Assembly (NCBI GenBank): GCA_035236585.1
Contig: CP141135.1
Coordinates: 7,102,001 to 7,166,000 of the forward strand
Origin: Warburgia ugandensis
Taxonomy: Eukaryota; Streptophyta; Magnoliopsida; Canellales; Canellaceae
Direction: 5' to 3'
DNA length: 64,000 nt
This document shows, in pieces, positions 21,711 to 34,703 of this stretch. Positions within the stretch are counted from its first letter, which is position 1; each line of letters opens with the position of its first letter. Below the pieces are notes generated by a model. That model worked only from the letters and a program-made list of their open reading frames with translations, did no database searches and was not told the DNA's origin. Position numbers and translations under genes: made by a program.

Positions 21711-24602
21711 TTGCAAGAAAATTAAGAGTATGATAAACCAAATAACACTTGCCGAGAGAACTAGTCTGGAGTAGACCCAATATACCTCGCTAGCCCAGAA
21801 GGATAGATCACAACGATTACTGAGGCATCGCACATTGAGACCAATGTTTGCAGCTACCATATGCGACTAAAATTCTGGAAAACGACATGATAGATGACTA
21901 TCTACAGGAGAAAACAGAGAGGCGCAATGTTTTTACCTTTGGTGGTTGGATTATTGCAGGAAGTATGAATTGAAAGGCAAAAACCCCATTGGACTTTCTA
22001 CAGCATTTATAAAATTCTTACTAAGGCACATTGCCAGAAACATGCAGCCTTACAACATCATTGGTTCATAAAACATGTAGATCATCTGCCATTTATATAT
22101 TTACAATCCAGATACCCTTTGTTAAGGCAGTTATACTGTATGAACATACATTAGCCAGATTGCTGCAAACCTAGCATTCCTTTACCCATGCATGCTTCAT
22201 CACACCGTCCATAGAGTGCATGCCATATGCATCAACAAGACTTAGACCAAATTCAGTCAATCTGAACATGTTAAGTGCGGGAGTAAGCAACAACTTATGT
22301 TTTTTGCGGGGAATCTTAACCAACATAGAGATTTTCCCAAGTGATATGTGTTAAGGAAATTAGAGAGACTATCTTTCCACCATTTCAGAGAAAGTTCCTG
22401 AAGCATTACTCTGAAGGACTGATAACACTAGGGGCATAAAATACAGGACATTTCTAATCAAACTCCATAACAGCATTCCTGCTGCCAAGGCAGTGGGAAT
22501 CACCCTCATTCAGCTAACATTTTCATAAGTTGCTCCACCATTGCAACGAAGTGTGCTAGAAGGGCTGCCAAGGCACTCGGATTCACCCTTTTGCAGCTAC
22601 CACTTTCATCAATTGCTCCATCATTACACTGAAGTACGTTAGAAGGCTTGCCAAAATAAAGAAGAGATAGTAGTTACCAACGGAAGAAACACCAGACTAC
22701 ATATAAGGTTCTTGAATTTCATTGCTGGTCTCTCATTTCATCTACATCAATCATTGTGGCTTCTCCATGTTAATTATTCGGTATAATGGAGCCTTGATGA
22801 AACTTAGAACAGCTCTGAGGCAAAATCTTGACACATGGCATGACACTCCATAAAATGGAAGCCAAGTCATTTTTCATTATCACTTGGGAGTCACGGCAGA
22901 TTTATTCAAATGGAAAATAAAAACAGGAAACACAAAGGAGCTGAAGCATCTTATTGGAAAACTGAAGCATCCATAATTAAAACTTGTATGCCATCTACAA
23001 GAAACCCATTTGATTTTCCTTCTCAACCTATCTACTCAATCTCTCAAAAGCCCACCTGCAAACTTACCCCTTTCCATGGTTAAAAGTCCTTCTGTACTGC
23101 CACTAATTAGAACTAAAAAATGCACGCTAAGGAAATGCAGTCATTTACTCCCATAATTTCTTACCCAGAATCCCATTTTCCTTTTTCATGGAAGGTGGAG
23201 CTTTCTTGAGATAATGAGACCTACCTCAATACTATGGAGGTCTCAAGAAGCAACCACAATTACAAAAAGGCTCATGAAAGAAAACCAAAATAATAACCAA
23301 AACAGTCTCAATAAGACGCTCAAGAAACAACACAAAAAAGCAAAGGTTCCCCAACCAGAACTGAGATAGAAACAACCTAATATCCTGAATCACTACCTAG
23401 AATCCAACTTTTCATATTAGAAAGTAGGCATCTCCAGTCCCAAAGTAACCCACATTTCCAAGTTAATTTTTCTATTAACATCCAGAATATCCTTTTTCAT
23501 GATGAGTATAGATGCAACCATGAGTGACCACAAGGCCACCCAGAAGAGAGACTTCTTCAAGTCTTCAGGACATTTATAGGTTCTTGGAGTCCGTCGAAGA
23601 GTCTCTTTTGGAGAAGATTTTACCAAATCATTTCTCTAAGAGTCCTCCCCAAAATTTAGTCCTTTGAAGTCATAAAGAATTTACATCTTTTAGCCCTTTC
23701 CACTTGAAAAGACTTTCCTAGGGTAGAATTCATGTCATTTGACCTCTTTTAAGTTACTCTCAAAAGAGAGAGTCATTCAATCACAGAGCATTTCTTCTCA
23801 TGACTTCTTCCGAGACTCCTACCAAAAGAGGGGCTACTTAATGGACTTAGTCATGATCTTAAGCTCCATGTAGTGCCAACATGGAGAAGTGATGCAATCA
23901 GCTGAATATTCATATACAGCCTCAAGATCGAGTGCGCTTGAGATCAGTATATCCACAAGCATGATAAACCCTAATCTGAGGAGTGACTTACATTGATCTC
24001 CCACTCTTACTTATCTCCCTGTCCAATAAAGGGGAATAAAATTTGCCAACTAAATCTAGCTCTTGCACTGGTCTTCCTTTCCTAATTTAGTAGTGGTTTC
24101 TCACTCTATCTCTAACTCTTATTTTCCGTTGTCCCTTTTCACCCCTTAAATTTAAGAAGCACATGAACCTTCATGGGGTTTATTATAAGTTTATACATAG
24201 TTCATTTATTTGGACACAAGGTCATGGTAGCATTATTTTCATATAAAAATTTTCTGAGTCATATTTTACAGTAACCTAACTCAAGGAAATTTCTATAAGC
24301 CTTTTGGAAGCTTGTTTCCCTCAACTAGGTTGGTCTCTTCGGGTTCTTTGAAGTCTTTATGAATACTAGGAGTTCTTTAAAATCTTTGGCTTTTGACTTT
24401 CCTAGGCAGACAAGGGCTTTCTAGGTGTTACCACCTCCTTGCACAAAAGATTCTTCAAGAAATGCATATTACTTAAGCTTTCAAATTCCTCCAACTTAAG
24501 AAGATCTTTCTTTTTAATAGCTTATACTCTCAACTAATTGAAAATAATTAAGCTAGTACTTGGAGATCTTTAAGTAATTTCAATTACAGTTCAGTTATAC
24601 AA
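21711..24602. other. Non-genic stretch of copy B
   Basis: Counterpart of 4126-7015; nothing recognised. Confidence 0.4.
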
Positions 24603-24802
24603 ATATTGTTCCTCCATTCACCTCTATCAAGTGTCATTGTTTCATTAAGTCAAAGAGTTTTTAAATCTTTTCTCACCACGTCTAACCATGTCCTTTTGGG
24701 CCTTCGCCTTGCCCTTATAGATCCTTCAACTTGGTTCGACTCACTCCTTCTAAACAGTGCTATTTTCTGTCTCTGTTCTCAATCACAATGCGGTCCCCAA
24801 AT
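24603..24802 (-). mobile_element. RTE LINE 3' fragment, copy B
   Basis: Ortholog of 7016-7215; the minus strand encodes the same GRxKRTWLDVVRKDLK-type ORF2 end. Confidence 0.7.
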
Positions 24803-25872
24803 TATGAAGGACTTATGGAAGATATATAAAAGAATTTAAAGAATTCCAAACAGCAATAAACTCTTCAATATAGAAGTATAGAAGGAAAAAGATCACAATG
24901 TTGAACAACTTTGGGTAGAAAATAAGTACCAAACTAATAATCCAGAAAACACGTTCCTGCTTCAATAACTCTAGCAGCATAGAACATAGAGACCTATTGT
25001 ACACCTGCTTGCTGACAGGACGAAAGAAATTGAAAAAAGAACTGTTCCAAAAAGCCCTATTGGCAAAACCTCAGCACCAGAAAATCAGGAGAACTAAGTA
25101 GTGGCACAAAAAGCAATGGCATGGACCAAAGATGTGCAGCTTCTATGACCAAGATTAACCTATCAGTAAAAGTGGGTGCCTATTTACAAGCCCCACAAAA
25201 GGATGTCTGTGATGAATCACAATATGGTGAAACAGTCATCAATCAGGTTATCAGCAGCAATCTCAACCTATAACTGAAACACCACCCCCTCACAGTTGAA
25301 AAACATTAGGAACCAGGTTTCAGGAATTCTTCCTCCTTTGGTTTCAATTTCCCATAGAAACTCAAAATCCCTCAACTATATCCAACTTTAGGTCCAGCTA
25401 CAGCTCATGCTTAGCATTTCCGTAAAATCAACTTCACCTCCGTAATCTCGAAATCTTGTTTCGTAATTAAGCATTCATTTGCTGTAACATAAAGGATTGT
25501 CTTCCTGCTAAATGTCTTATGTTAATCAAAAGAATACGTCAATTTCATGAAAATTTCTGCATGGACAATTGTCTCTCCTTCCATGTAATTTTCATAAACT
25601 ATTTTCACCAAAATTTCTGTCTACCTCCGAGTCCCTGTTTTCTGATACTTTATGCTGAATATTCTCAAAACTCAAAACCTTCTTCCCAGAAAGACCGTCC
25701 CATAGTCAACTTAGTGCTGCACCAAAAACATAAAAACTAGTAGCAATTTTGTCTTTTCACCCATTTTTTCTCTAGATGATAAGACATCAAACTTGTAAAC
25801 ATTGTTTCCACTTAAGAATCAATTCAGATCCACAAAGGTAAGAAAATGATATACTAGCATCAAAACACTTCG
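24803..25872. other. Non-genic stretch of copy B
   Basis: Counterpart of 7216-8286, downstream of the NDUFB2-type gene; nothing recognised. Confidence 0.35.
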
Positions 25873-26504
25873 CTAGGCAATAATTGCAGGATCTAATACC
25901 TCATTTTCATGACCATGGTCATCGTGACCCTCCCAAGGATGTCGCCAACCCTATAAACCATATAGCATACAAGTTAAAAAAGTAGCACTCAACGGCTAAA
26001 ATAAGAAAAAGAGTTTTAGACAGTAGCTAAAGGAAATAGAAGCTCACCAGGACTACAGGACCATCTTGCTTGGCCCTGTACAAAATCCAAAACCTGCAAA
26101 ATCAAATCGTCCCACAAATGGGTTATTGCCATTGATGGAAAACAACTCAATTGCTGTATGGTCCCCCATACCCAAGACCCAAAAGCCTACTCTTACATCA
26201 AAAGCACTTCCCCCTAGATCAATCCTCCATCACAAAATCACATTAAAAGGGAATGATTTTGATGTTTTCATCTCCACATAGATAGAAATTAGAGCTCTAA
26301 GCAAATGCAGTATTAGACTCCAGATGCGTCTAACAATCGAGGGATTGAAGAAGGAGAAAGAAACGGGAAAGAATAGGGTATTGGGAGAGGAAAGGCATAC
26401 CACATCATGGCGCACATCCCTTTTCCGGTGATAACATGCCATCTCTTCGGGGCGTGAAGGTTCATGCCTTTGTGCGTTGTTCCATGTCCGTGTCCTCCTC
26501 CCAT
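25873..26504 (-). CDS. NDUFB2: NADH dehydrogenase (complex I) beta subcomplex subunit 2-like, copy B
   Basis: Exons 26401-26504, 26048-26093 and 25873-25950 on the minus strand, at a constant +17,586 offset from copy A. All splice sites and phases are conserved. In exon 1 I find one change, GGC to GGG (Gly, synonymous), in GKGMCAMM. The final exon again either reads through GAGGTATTA to a TAG at 25873 or splices at that GT, so the C-terminus is uncertain. The stop is kept although a base three positions upstream of it differs from copy A. The predicted protein equals that of copy A, so both copies could supply the same mitochondrial inner-membrane subunit. The upstream region has lost 44 bp compared with A. 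Confidence 0.82.
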
Positions 26505-27251
26505 TCCTCTTCTTCCTTTCTCCTGAGCTTCGAAAGTCTGACTACAGAGAAATGCTGTGCTAATTACTCTTGCTCTACGATTTTCTCCTTCCCTTTTTCA
26601 TACAGGGAAATGACAAGTTGTTAGCCTCTTACAATTAGAAAGTTTGATGTAGGGCCAACTAGATGTGTCAAGAAGATCCTAGACGTTGCTTATGGTACCA
26701 TCAGCATCTAGGTGATGCTTCAGTGTTTGCTTATGGCCATGGAACTTTTGGACCATCAATTGGTTGACCACCCAGATGGTCTCTTTTTGTGCGTGTGTTT
26801 GTGGGGTGATTCTGGGGAACCACCCAGACGGTTTTGGTCCTATAGAGAAGGATATCAAATCCACAAGACTAAAATGGACTGATCCAACAGCGTATACCTT
26901 TTGCTGGGGGAATTTAAAACCAGGCCAAGGGCGGAGGATCATCTGATCAAGGTAATACAAGCTGCAAAGCTTCGCTTATTGGTCTGTCAGATTCAAGAGT
27001 GAAACATCTTGGGGCCTTGAGCATGTTTGCTAGGAGAGACTGTGATACTGTCCATCATTTAGCTTTGTCAATCTAATTCCAAGATTTCTTACATAGTTAC
27101 CTGGATTTTGCACCTGTAAATCTGTGCATGGTTTTACACATGCTAGAAAGTGCAGCATATGGGACCAGATGGTTGATGATCCAAATCACATCTTAGATAT
27201 GTCATACCCTCAAAAATTTCTCCACTGAATGCTATTAACGCATCTAATCTG
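26505..27251. other. Upstream region of NDUFB2-type gene, copy B
   Basis: Counterpart of 8919-9707 with the 44-bp deletion at about 26,696; nothing else recognised. Confidence 0.4.
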
Positions 27252-27485
27252 CTAAGATTTCAAGTGCCAGCCTTTTCCACGAGTTTTAAATTTCGAAAGC
27301 CGCTGCAACTGGTTCATCCTAGCAAACTCATTTCCATAATTTCTTTGTTGTATGACATTATTCCACGGTCTCTCACTTCCATTCCCCGTCATTGCATGTC
27401 TGAAAATATCCACCAACATCTTTTCTGGTTCTCTTCCTGTTAAATACTTGCCGAGAACAGTACTGCAGTAACAGAAACTTCCCAT
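27252..27485 (-). CDS. Hypothetical 77-aa ORF, copy B
   Basis: Ortholog of 9708-9941 with the same ATG and stop. It has three synonymous differences and one His-to-Arg change relative to A. Family unknown; it may be an exon of a larger unrecognised gene or a chance ORF. Confidence 0.25.
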   Translation of the reverse strand: MGSFCYCSTVLGKYLTGREPEKMLVDIFRHAMTGNGSERPWNNVIQQRNYGNEFARMNQLQRLSKFKTRGKGWHLKS

Positions 27486-28073
27486 GGAGGAATGTATACT
27501 CCTGCCTGCATCTCTCCTCCATTTGCAAGGATTAACAAAAGGAAAAGGAGGAAGATATGATGTTCATTTACAACGAAGCCTTGAAGTGCAGTGGTGCAAT
27601 AAGGAGTTCCACCTAGATGGTGAGAAGGGTTCGAGGCTGTGCATGGGTGTGGGTCTAACCCTGATGTTTAGTTTTGCTAGGTTGCACAAAAGAGTTCTAA
27701 AGGATAATGTGGACAATAATCTCTTCCGTGGCTGTTAGATAGCCACATTATGAACTTAACCCATATTCCTTAAACCTTAAGGCTAGAAGAGCGGAAAGCC
27801 TAATTCTGAACCAAGACCTTAAGAGATCATCATGATTTGCGGCGACATCCAATGGGGCCACTTCTTAGTGGCTCTCAAACTTTGCTCTTTTAGGTAGCCT
27901 TGTCCTATAAGCCAAAGGGCATGAGCTTCACTCTTGAGAATCCCCATTTATCAAATTAATTTTCAAAGCAAGGTAGATGAGCTAGAGCTCTTTTGAGATC
28001 CTAACTTCTGACATTAGCCTACTCTAATACCAGATGGTCAAGAACTTTATCAACACTCCTTACCTTAAGGTTA
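27486..28073. other. Non-genic stretch of copy B
   Basis: Counterpart of 9942-10530; nothing recognised. Confidence 0.35.
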
Positions 28074-28346
28074 TCATCATCATCATCATCATCATCACGA
28101 CCTTATTCCAATTAGGGGTCGGCCACATGAATCAGATTCCTCTATTCCTCTCTATTAAGTACTATAGCTTCATTTAGTCCCAAAGTTTTTAAATCTTTCC
28201 TCACCACTTCTATCCACGTTTTTTTGAGCCTTCCCCTTGCCCTTTTAGAACCTTCTACTTGTATTGCCTCACTTTTTTTAACCGATGTCGTTGTTCGTCT
28301 CCTTTAAACATGTCCAAACCATCTAAGTCTAATCTCTCTCATATTG
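28074..28346 (-). mobile_element. RTE LINE 3' end with TCA-repeat tail, copy B
   Basis: Ortholog of 10531-10797, with about two more TCA repeats at its tail and further decay of the RPKRTW-type motif. Confidence 0.75.
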
Positions 28347-31090
28347 TGTAACAGCCCGAGGGCCCACACCTTGCAATGATATTATCCGTGTTAGTAGACT
28401 GGGACCCATATCACCCAGCCCACTCACGGTTTTGTTCTTCCCCACGAGGGGAAAATGCCTCGTTGCAAGGAAAGTCATCATCACTTTTATCAAGAGCCCA
28501 GTAACTTTCCCTCTAACGATGTGAGACTAACTCTCAATCCCTCACCTTGCCTAGAAGCCTGCCAGCCCTCTTGGCCTACCCTCATCAGTCCGCCCTCATC
28601 GTCCAAGGCTTCACAACAAATAGTAGGCATTATTATTCTTGTTAATATAAACCAATGAAATGACATCAGATCATGATCTGAACCGTTCATCTTGTGCATA
28701 ATAACAGGAAGAACAAACTCATGAATTTTCATGGTGATCGGACAGCTAGGGATGCAGAAAAACTCATAAAACAGTAAATGGAGAAAATTTAGGACATGGC
28801 AAAAATCGTGTAAAAACACTAGATAATGATAGAGTTGGTTGAAAATGTGCTTAAAAATAGAATCTATGTGAAAAATTGAGCGAAATAGTGTCAAAATCAC
28901 ACCATTTGGACACCTAAGTATCGCTGGCAGCAACCGAGTCCGGCCATTTTCTCCGGCGGTGACACACGTCACCCCTATCGCATACCACGTAGGCGCCATG
29001 CGTGTAGATGGCACGCGCGCGACGCATGACGTCATGCGCGCTACACGCGGCGCCATGAGCACAACGACTGCTCGCCACGCACGCATCACGCGGCGCCAGC
29101 GCACACCGGCAACATGCACGCACACGGAAACAACATGTGCACACACGAAGATGGCACACACGCGCACAAAGACTACGCACGCACACAGTGCATCCACACA
29201 CATGCACACACGAAGATGGCGCACACGCACAGTGCATCTGCGCAAGCGTCAACGACACGCGCACGCATGTGCGATGTGTGGTTTTTGGGATTTTTTGGGT
29301 TCTTTGACCCGTCTATTTATAAAAACTTGATTTTTAGGAGCTACAGAGGTCCAAATCGCGATCCGAAAGAGACGTTGTGACCGTATCGACAACGCAGACC
29401 TAGATTTGACTTGAAAATCTAGATCTAAATTCCTTTTTAAGTGTTAAACCACTGAATGCTGTGAGATAATCTCAATCAGACTGATTAATGGATGATCAGG
29501 CTTTAGATCTTGATAGTATACATCAAATGTGAGATAACCTAGGGGATTAGAGAGATAAACATCATTGAATTGCCACATGATGGAGAATTTATAATGTAAC
29601 AGGTATGTTAGGGCACGCAACGTGATACTTCCACGTGCTTGATTGATGCACTACATTTATTGAAGTATGTGATTTCATTCAATTACTTCGTAATTTTAGT
29701 AACCATGAGTGGATTTTTAAAGTTTTGAGACATGTGTTTTATATCTTCTCATGCTCATAAATATATCTCTATTTTCGTGTTGCATGACTTTTCAATTTGG
29801 TAATAACTACGTGTACATGGGCTTTGATCGTATTTATTGAGATTATTTATAGCGCCTTTACATGATTTATATGATTTATATATTGTTGATGATTTATGAC
29901 GGGTACTTTCACTTGATGGGTACTATGCTAGGAGGGTTGTAGGGTTGGTCACCCGCCCTCTAATTTTGTGATGATGATGATTAGACACCACCCTTGAGTA
30001 ATACGGGGCTAGGTACGTAGATAGTGGTATCATGGGTAGTCCGTTCCTTCCCATGGAGACGGAGTAAGTCTTCCGTTTGGGTATCGACGAGGAGCAGCAG
30101 TGGTTCAGATCCTGATGGGGTTGTCACTGCAGCATAGTAACCTATACAGTTTTTGTGCATGTTCATATGGCTTTATATGTGGGATAAAATTGGGCAAGCT
30201 GGGCCTAGGCCGTGAGGGACTCCAGGGGCTAATGTGGGCTGCACGGGAGGGACCAAAGTTAGTATGTGTACACATCACCGGTGATTGAGTATATTAGAGT
30301 ATTTTCGTATTATTTTGATACAGTGTTTTGTTATTCATGATTGCATGCATATTATCCTATGAATATGTACTAGCATGGTTTGGATGTACGTACCTTTGTA
30401 TTTTGATCATGCCTTGCATACCATCCTTATTTAACTCGATATCTGTTTTGTGAAAGTTTATAATTACAAGCGTTCGGTTATTTGACATGTTTTAGGTATG
30501 TTTCCTTTATGAAAATGATATTGTAAATTTTGTTAAACTTTATTTTAGTGTAATCACCTACACAAGCATAGCTTGCTGAGGCATTGCCTTGTTTTGCAAT
30601 GCCTCAGATTTGGGACGTGATAACAAAAAGGGAAAGCAGGTGGAGTAGCAGGGACGTGACATTTTATAATTATTAGAATATATTTCTTGGACTAGACTTT
30701 TGAGACTTTCTTAGATGTAGATATATTTTTATAGATTGGATCCATATTATTGTATGAAGAAAATTAAAGTTTAGATGAAAATATTGTGGTGATTATGGAT
30801 GGAACCTGGGGACATTTGACTTGATTTATTATCATCTTTAAAATTAAACCGTGTATTTATTGTGGTTTTAAATCGAGCATGCTCAGAGTATCAATGTTTA
30901 ATATTATTTATGATTACCGTTTTGAATGTGATTGACCCTCGAGGTTTTTGCTTTCAATCAATTCTTTTAAAACTGCGCTAAAAATTCTATAATTAAAAAT
31001 TTTAATTTACAGGGATCCCGTTTATTTTTAAAAAATATATTATTAGTTTTATTATTATGAGGAAAAAGGTTTGAAAAACCCGGGGTGTCA
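28347..31090 (-). mobile_element. Probable solo LTR, copy B
   Basis: Ortholog of 10798-13434. On the minus strand a TATAAATAGACGGG promoter motif is better preserved than in A (near 29,320). It retains a 76-bp segment (30530-30605) with the dyad CTGAGGCATTGC / GCAATGCCTCAG. The 251-codon minus frame 28490-29245 is a by-product of the GC-rich block and is not a gene. Confidence 0.55.
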
Positions 31091-31092
31091 TA

Positions 31093-31440
31093 GATGTTGA
31101 CTTTTTTATGTTTCATCACGTCTACTAACTTTAAACTCTTACCTGTCAATGTCCTTACATTCTATGTGGCGATACAAATCTTATGCTATGGAGATATCCT
31201 ATTTAATATCGCCTTTCTTGACCTCCATGGCATGAACCCATGTCCACTTTTCATTGCATCGGGGTTCTGATTCAGTGTGTCGCTTCTGATGGGATGCTCT
31301 AGCAGCCCTTGCCCATTTTTCACCACACCTGGGATCCGATGTAGCGCATTGCTTCTAAGAGAATGCCCTAGCAACCCTGGCCTATTTTTCACTGCACCCA
31401 AGATCTGATGCAGTAGGGAATGCCCTCGCTTGAGGAAATG
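31093..31440 (-). mobile_element. RTE LINE 5' end, copy B
   Basis: Ortholog of 13437-13800: roughly 70-bp leader repeats, then the ATWNVRTLTGKSLKLVDVM-like endonuclease start on the minus strand. Confidence 0.6.
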
Positions 31441-32128
31441 TCAGTTTTCGATTCATGTTATGTTATGATTACCATAGTTTTAAGAAGCTGAAGATAATTT
31501 TCATTTCTTCCTTATAAACTAATATACAAATGCATATTAATTTGCAAGCAAAAAAAAAAAAAACAAAATCAGCTTTAGCTTCAACCTTGTCGGCTAGCAC
31601 CTGAAGCAAGGGTTGCCATATTTTAAAAAGCTGAAGATGATTTTTATTTCTTCCTCACAAACTAATATACAAATGCATATTCATTTATAAGAAAGAAATA
31701 ACAAAATCATCTTCAACTTCTCCCTTGCCGCTGGCACCTAACGCAAGGCCCTCCTCCTTTTTCATTCGGGCTTGGGACCGGCATTGGCGGAGTTCCTTAG
31801 CATAAGGTTATAAGGAGCATAAAGCTAAATTCTTAACTATGACCGCATCAAACAGTACCGCCATTATTATTCCCAACCATGCAGATAAACACGCCCTCGT
31901 CCTTCTATTACTTTAGCAAGAAAATGCTAACCCAACAATTATCACTTGCAAAAGAGATATGTAGGACCATGGCCTTCACATCAACCAAATGTTCTGGGTT
32001 AAAAGATGATCTAGAAGCATGTCTATTGGGAATCCAGGAAACTACAGCCACAGGAGCTTACATCGATGCGGAGATAACTGCACCCTAGCTTTGCAAGAAG
32101 GCACTTGCCAACTTATCCTACTAGTATG

Positions 32129-32131
<3 letters not shown>
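31441..32131. other. Non-genic stretch, copy B; homogenisation boundary
   Basis: Counterpart of 13801-14414. Divergence from A falls sharply at about 31,885. Confidence 0.5.

Positions 32132-32198
<67 letters not shown>
32132..32198. repeat. GA microsatellite, copy B
   Basis: Uninterrupted GA tract of about 67 bp, expanded relative to the 27 bp in copy A and followed by CATTTTTCAACAGTGAGAC, of which A lacks most. Confidence 0.95.
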
Positions 32199-32199
<1 letters not shown>

Positions 32200-32264
32200 A
32201 TTTTTCAACAGTGAGACACCATTAAAAGGAATTAGTCAAATAAGTTGATGTTAACTATGGATTA

Positions 32265-34629
32265 TCACTTCCAATCATCTCGGTCACAAGGGGAACAACC
32301 CTCTTGAGCAATGTCAGTGATCTGAACGCCTGAATCGTAGATCAACCCTGTCTTCCAGTCAGCCGGAAGCACTTTCCGTGCCCAGATCCACTTCCCATCA
32401 TATCCGGACGTCACCACTAGTCGGAACTGCAGAGCCCCAGTTGGAGCTCTATCCGTATCCCAAACAGCTCCATGATTCCGGCTCATGAAATGCCAATTCG
32501 AAGATCCCACCTGCAAATTCGACATGGAGATCAATGAATACGTAAAGCAGATTGCCAATTTGCTTAGTAACTATACATAATTCATTAGTTTTAGGACTAA
32601 TCATTCTTACTGTAGCTACATCGACGGCGACAATGTCGGTCTGGCCTCCCTGAAAGAGGAGCTTGATAGCCAAGTAATGTGGACTTTGGCTGCTCTCTTC
32701 CACTCTCACTAATAAGTTCTGGTTGTTATATACACACGGAATCCTGCAATTTTCCACCGCGATTCATATCAGTTAGTGAGCTGATTTCACTAAACACCAC
32801 CATTAGTTGGGAGGGTGAAACACCATGAGTAGGACCTGAGAAAAATAAAGCGTCAAAGTAACACTTTTAAGGCTATCGCCATGTTATAGCATTCTCGATC
32901 AGACGGTTACAAAGAGTCAATCAAACTGAATTATACTGACCATCTAAACCACGCTTACTTTAGATGGCTAAGAACAATAAGTCAAGGTGACTTCAGACTA
33001 TGTCCATGCCAGTGAGGAACCATATGTTTACGGCAGGAGTTTACTTAACCGATGTTTAACAAACCAAAGTAGATAGTGACAGCCCTCTGTTTCTTTGGCA
33101 CTTCTCAAAACAGTTCGGAACCTTGGAACATTTGTACAAACAGTTGAAAAAGAGAGGACTAGAGGAGCTGTATCCACAATATATTCTTCTGTAATTGGCT
33201 GAAAGGTTGTTACAATTCCCGAAAACCTTCCTACAGCCAATACAGAGTGGATAAAGTGGGAGTTCCAAGATAAGGAGTCGAGAAATCACTTCCCTTCTGA
33301 CGAGGAAAGCTGGTATAGTGCGCACTACAACAGCTTGTTGTAGTGCGTCCCACTTGGCATGATAGGCCTCACCTTTGCTTGATCAGAACTATCATCTGAT
33401 TTCTCTTGCCTTGGATATGGAACGACTTGAGAATCCAAAAACTTGAGCATCTTATATATTAAATGTAGACCAATCGTTAAACACTGTTTCTAGCAGTAGT
33501 TCCGATCATTCAAAGTTTGAGCCCATCGTGCCAAAGTGGAGAGCACTATATCAAGTAGCTGTAGTGCGCGCACTCTACCATCACTGTCCCTTCCAAGAGA
33601 TGGGCACAAAGCCACAAATGCCCGTTTGTCGGAATGGGATTATCCAAAGGAACCTTGGGCCCACACATCCAACTCCATTAGCCAATAGGCTTAAATAGCA
33701 AAAGAACCAGACAAACATGTCGTGCAGAGATGGAAGAGGATTCAAGAATCTGTTTTACCTCTTGTATTCAATGTCAACAATTCCGAGCTTCTTCACTTCT
33801 TCCTCAAATCCCTTTCTACCCATTGCTGCAAAAGTCCTGCTACTAAGAACAAATTCAGTTTCATTGCTCTTGTTCAAATCTGTTAGAACCACTTTGATTC
33901 CTGCCCCGCTGCAAATTTTTGTGTTCTTGCACCTAATCTGTTCACAATCCAATAGAAATAGAAAAATTAAAGAGAAAACATAATTCAAATGCAAGCAAGA
34001 GAAATAACAGAAAGAACAGGCGAAACCTGAAAACATCCTCCACAACCAATTCCTTGTCTGAACAGAGTAGAACTTCCAGCTGCAACATGTCCTCCATTAA
34101 ATCCCAGAGCCAATGGACCATACCCACATGCCCCAACTGCATGAAAATCAACATAAGGTTAAAAGGGCAGCCCCGTTGCACGAAGCTCTCGCCTATGTAG
34201 GGTTCAGGGAAGGGGCGGACCACAAGGGCCTAAAGTACACAGCTTTACCTTGCATTTTGCAAGAGGCTGTTTCCACGCCTTGAACCCGTAACCTCAAGGT
34301 CACACGACGACAACTTTTACTGTTGTGCCAAGGCTCCCCTTCAAAATCAACATAAGGTTACCAACAGAAAATACCGATCAAATTTATTAAGAGGAAAAAA
34401 GGAAGCAAATATCAAAACTGGGGTGGCCAACAAACGTCCACTTCCAGCCAATTTGCTGCTCCATTTCTCCGTAATTAATTGTGATCACAAACACCAGAAG
34501 GCAATGGAAATGCTAACCGGTTAGTACAGAATCTGAACCGAAATAAGCTGCCTTTGATTGATGAACACATCTATCACATGCAAAAGCTGGAGAAACCAAA
34601 AGAAACAGAAGACCCAGAAAGAAAGCCAT
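32265..34629 (-). CDS. EXLA: Expansin-like A protein, copy B
   Basis: Exons 34518-34629, 34027-34136, 33759-33937, 32611-32743 and 32265-32510, all at +17,774 from copy A with the same splice sites. The 259-aa product keeps the signal peptide, the [13 protein letters not shown] start, the DPBB and C-terminal expansin domains and the CSPCD tail. The only coding change I find is T to C on the minus strand (A to G at 32446 on the plus strand), turning Val200 of WDTDRVP into Ala. Hydrophobic Val at this site is usual in expansins, so A is probably the ancestral form and B the variant. The introns match copy A, including the SINE in intron 1. This identity contrasts with about 2% divergence in the left part of the same duplication. 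Confidence 0.93.
33310..33586. repeat. Inverted-repeat (MITE-like) element in EXLA intron 3, copy B
   Basis: Identical counterpart of 15536-15812. Confidence 0.4.
34162..34342 (-). mobile_element. Full-length Au-type SINE in EXLA intron 1, copy B
   Basis: Identical counterpart of 16388-16568, with target duplications at 34144-34161 and 34343-34360. Confidence 0.9.
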
Positions 34630-34695
34630 GTTTGTATGCGGACAGAACAAGCAGAAGACTGATTGTAAGTGAAGAAGACAAGCAGAAGAGTGTAA

Positions 34696-34702
34696 TTTAT
34701 AG
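34696..34702 (-). promoter_or_regulatory. Candidate TATA box of EXLA copy B
   Basis: Same TATAAAT motif about 70 bp upstream of the ATG as in copy A. Confidence 0.5.
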
Positions 34703-34703
34703 A

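Noticed and set aside
28490-29245. 251-codon minus-strand ORF in copy B
   Set aside because: Lies in the GC-rich, stop-poor part of an LTR. It has Arg/Cys/Val low-complexity translation and is not open over its length in copy A.
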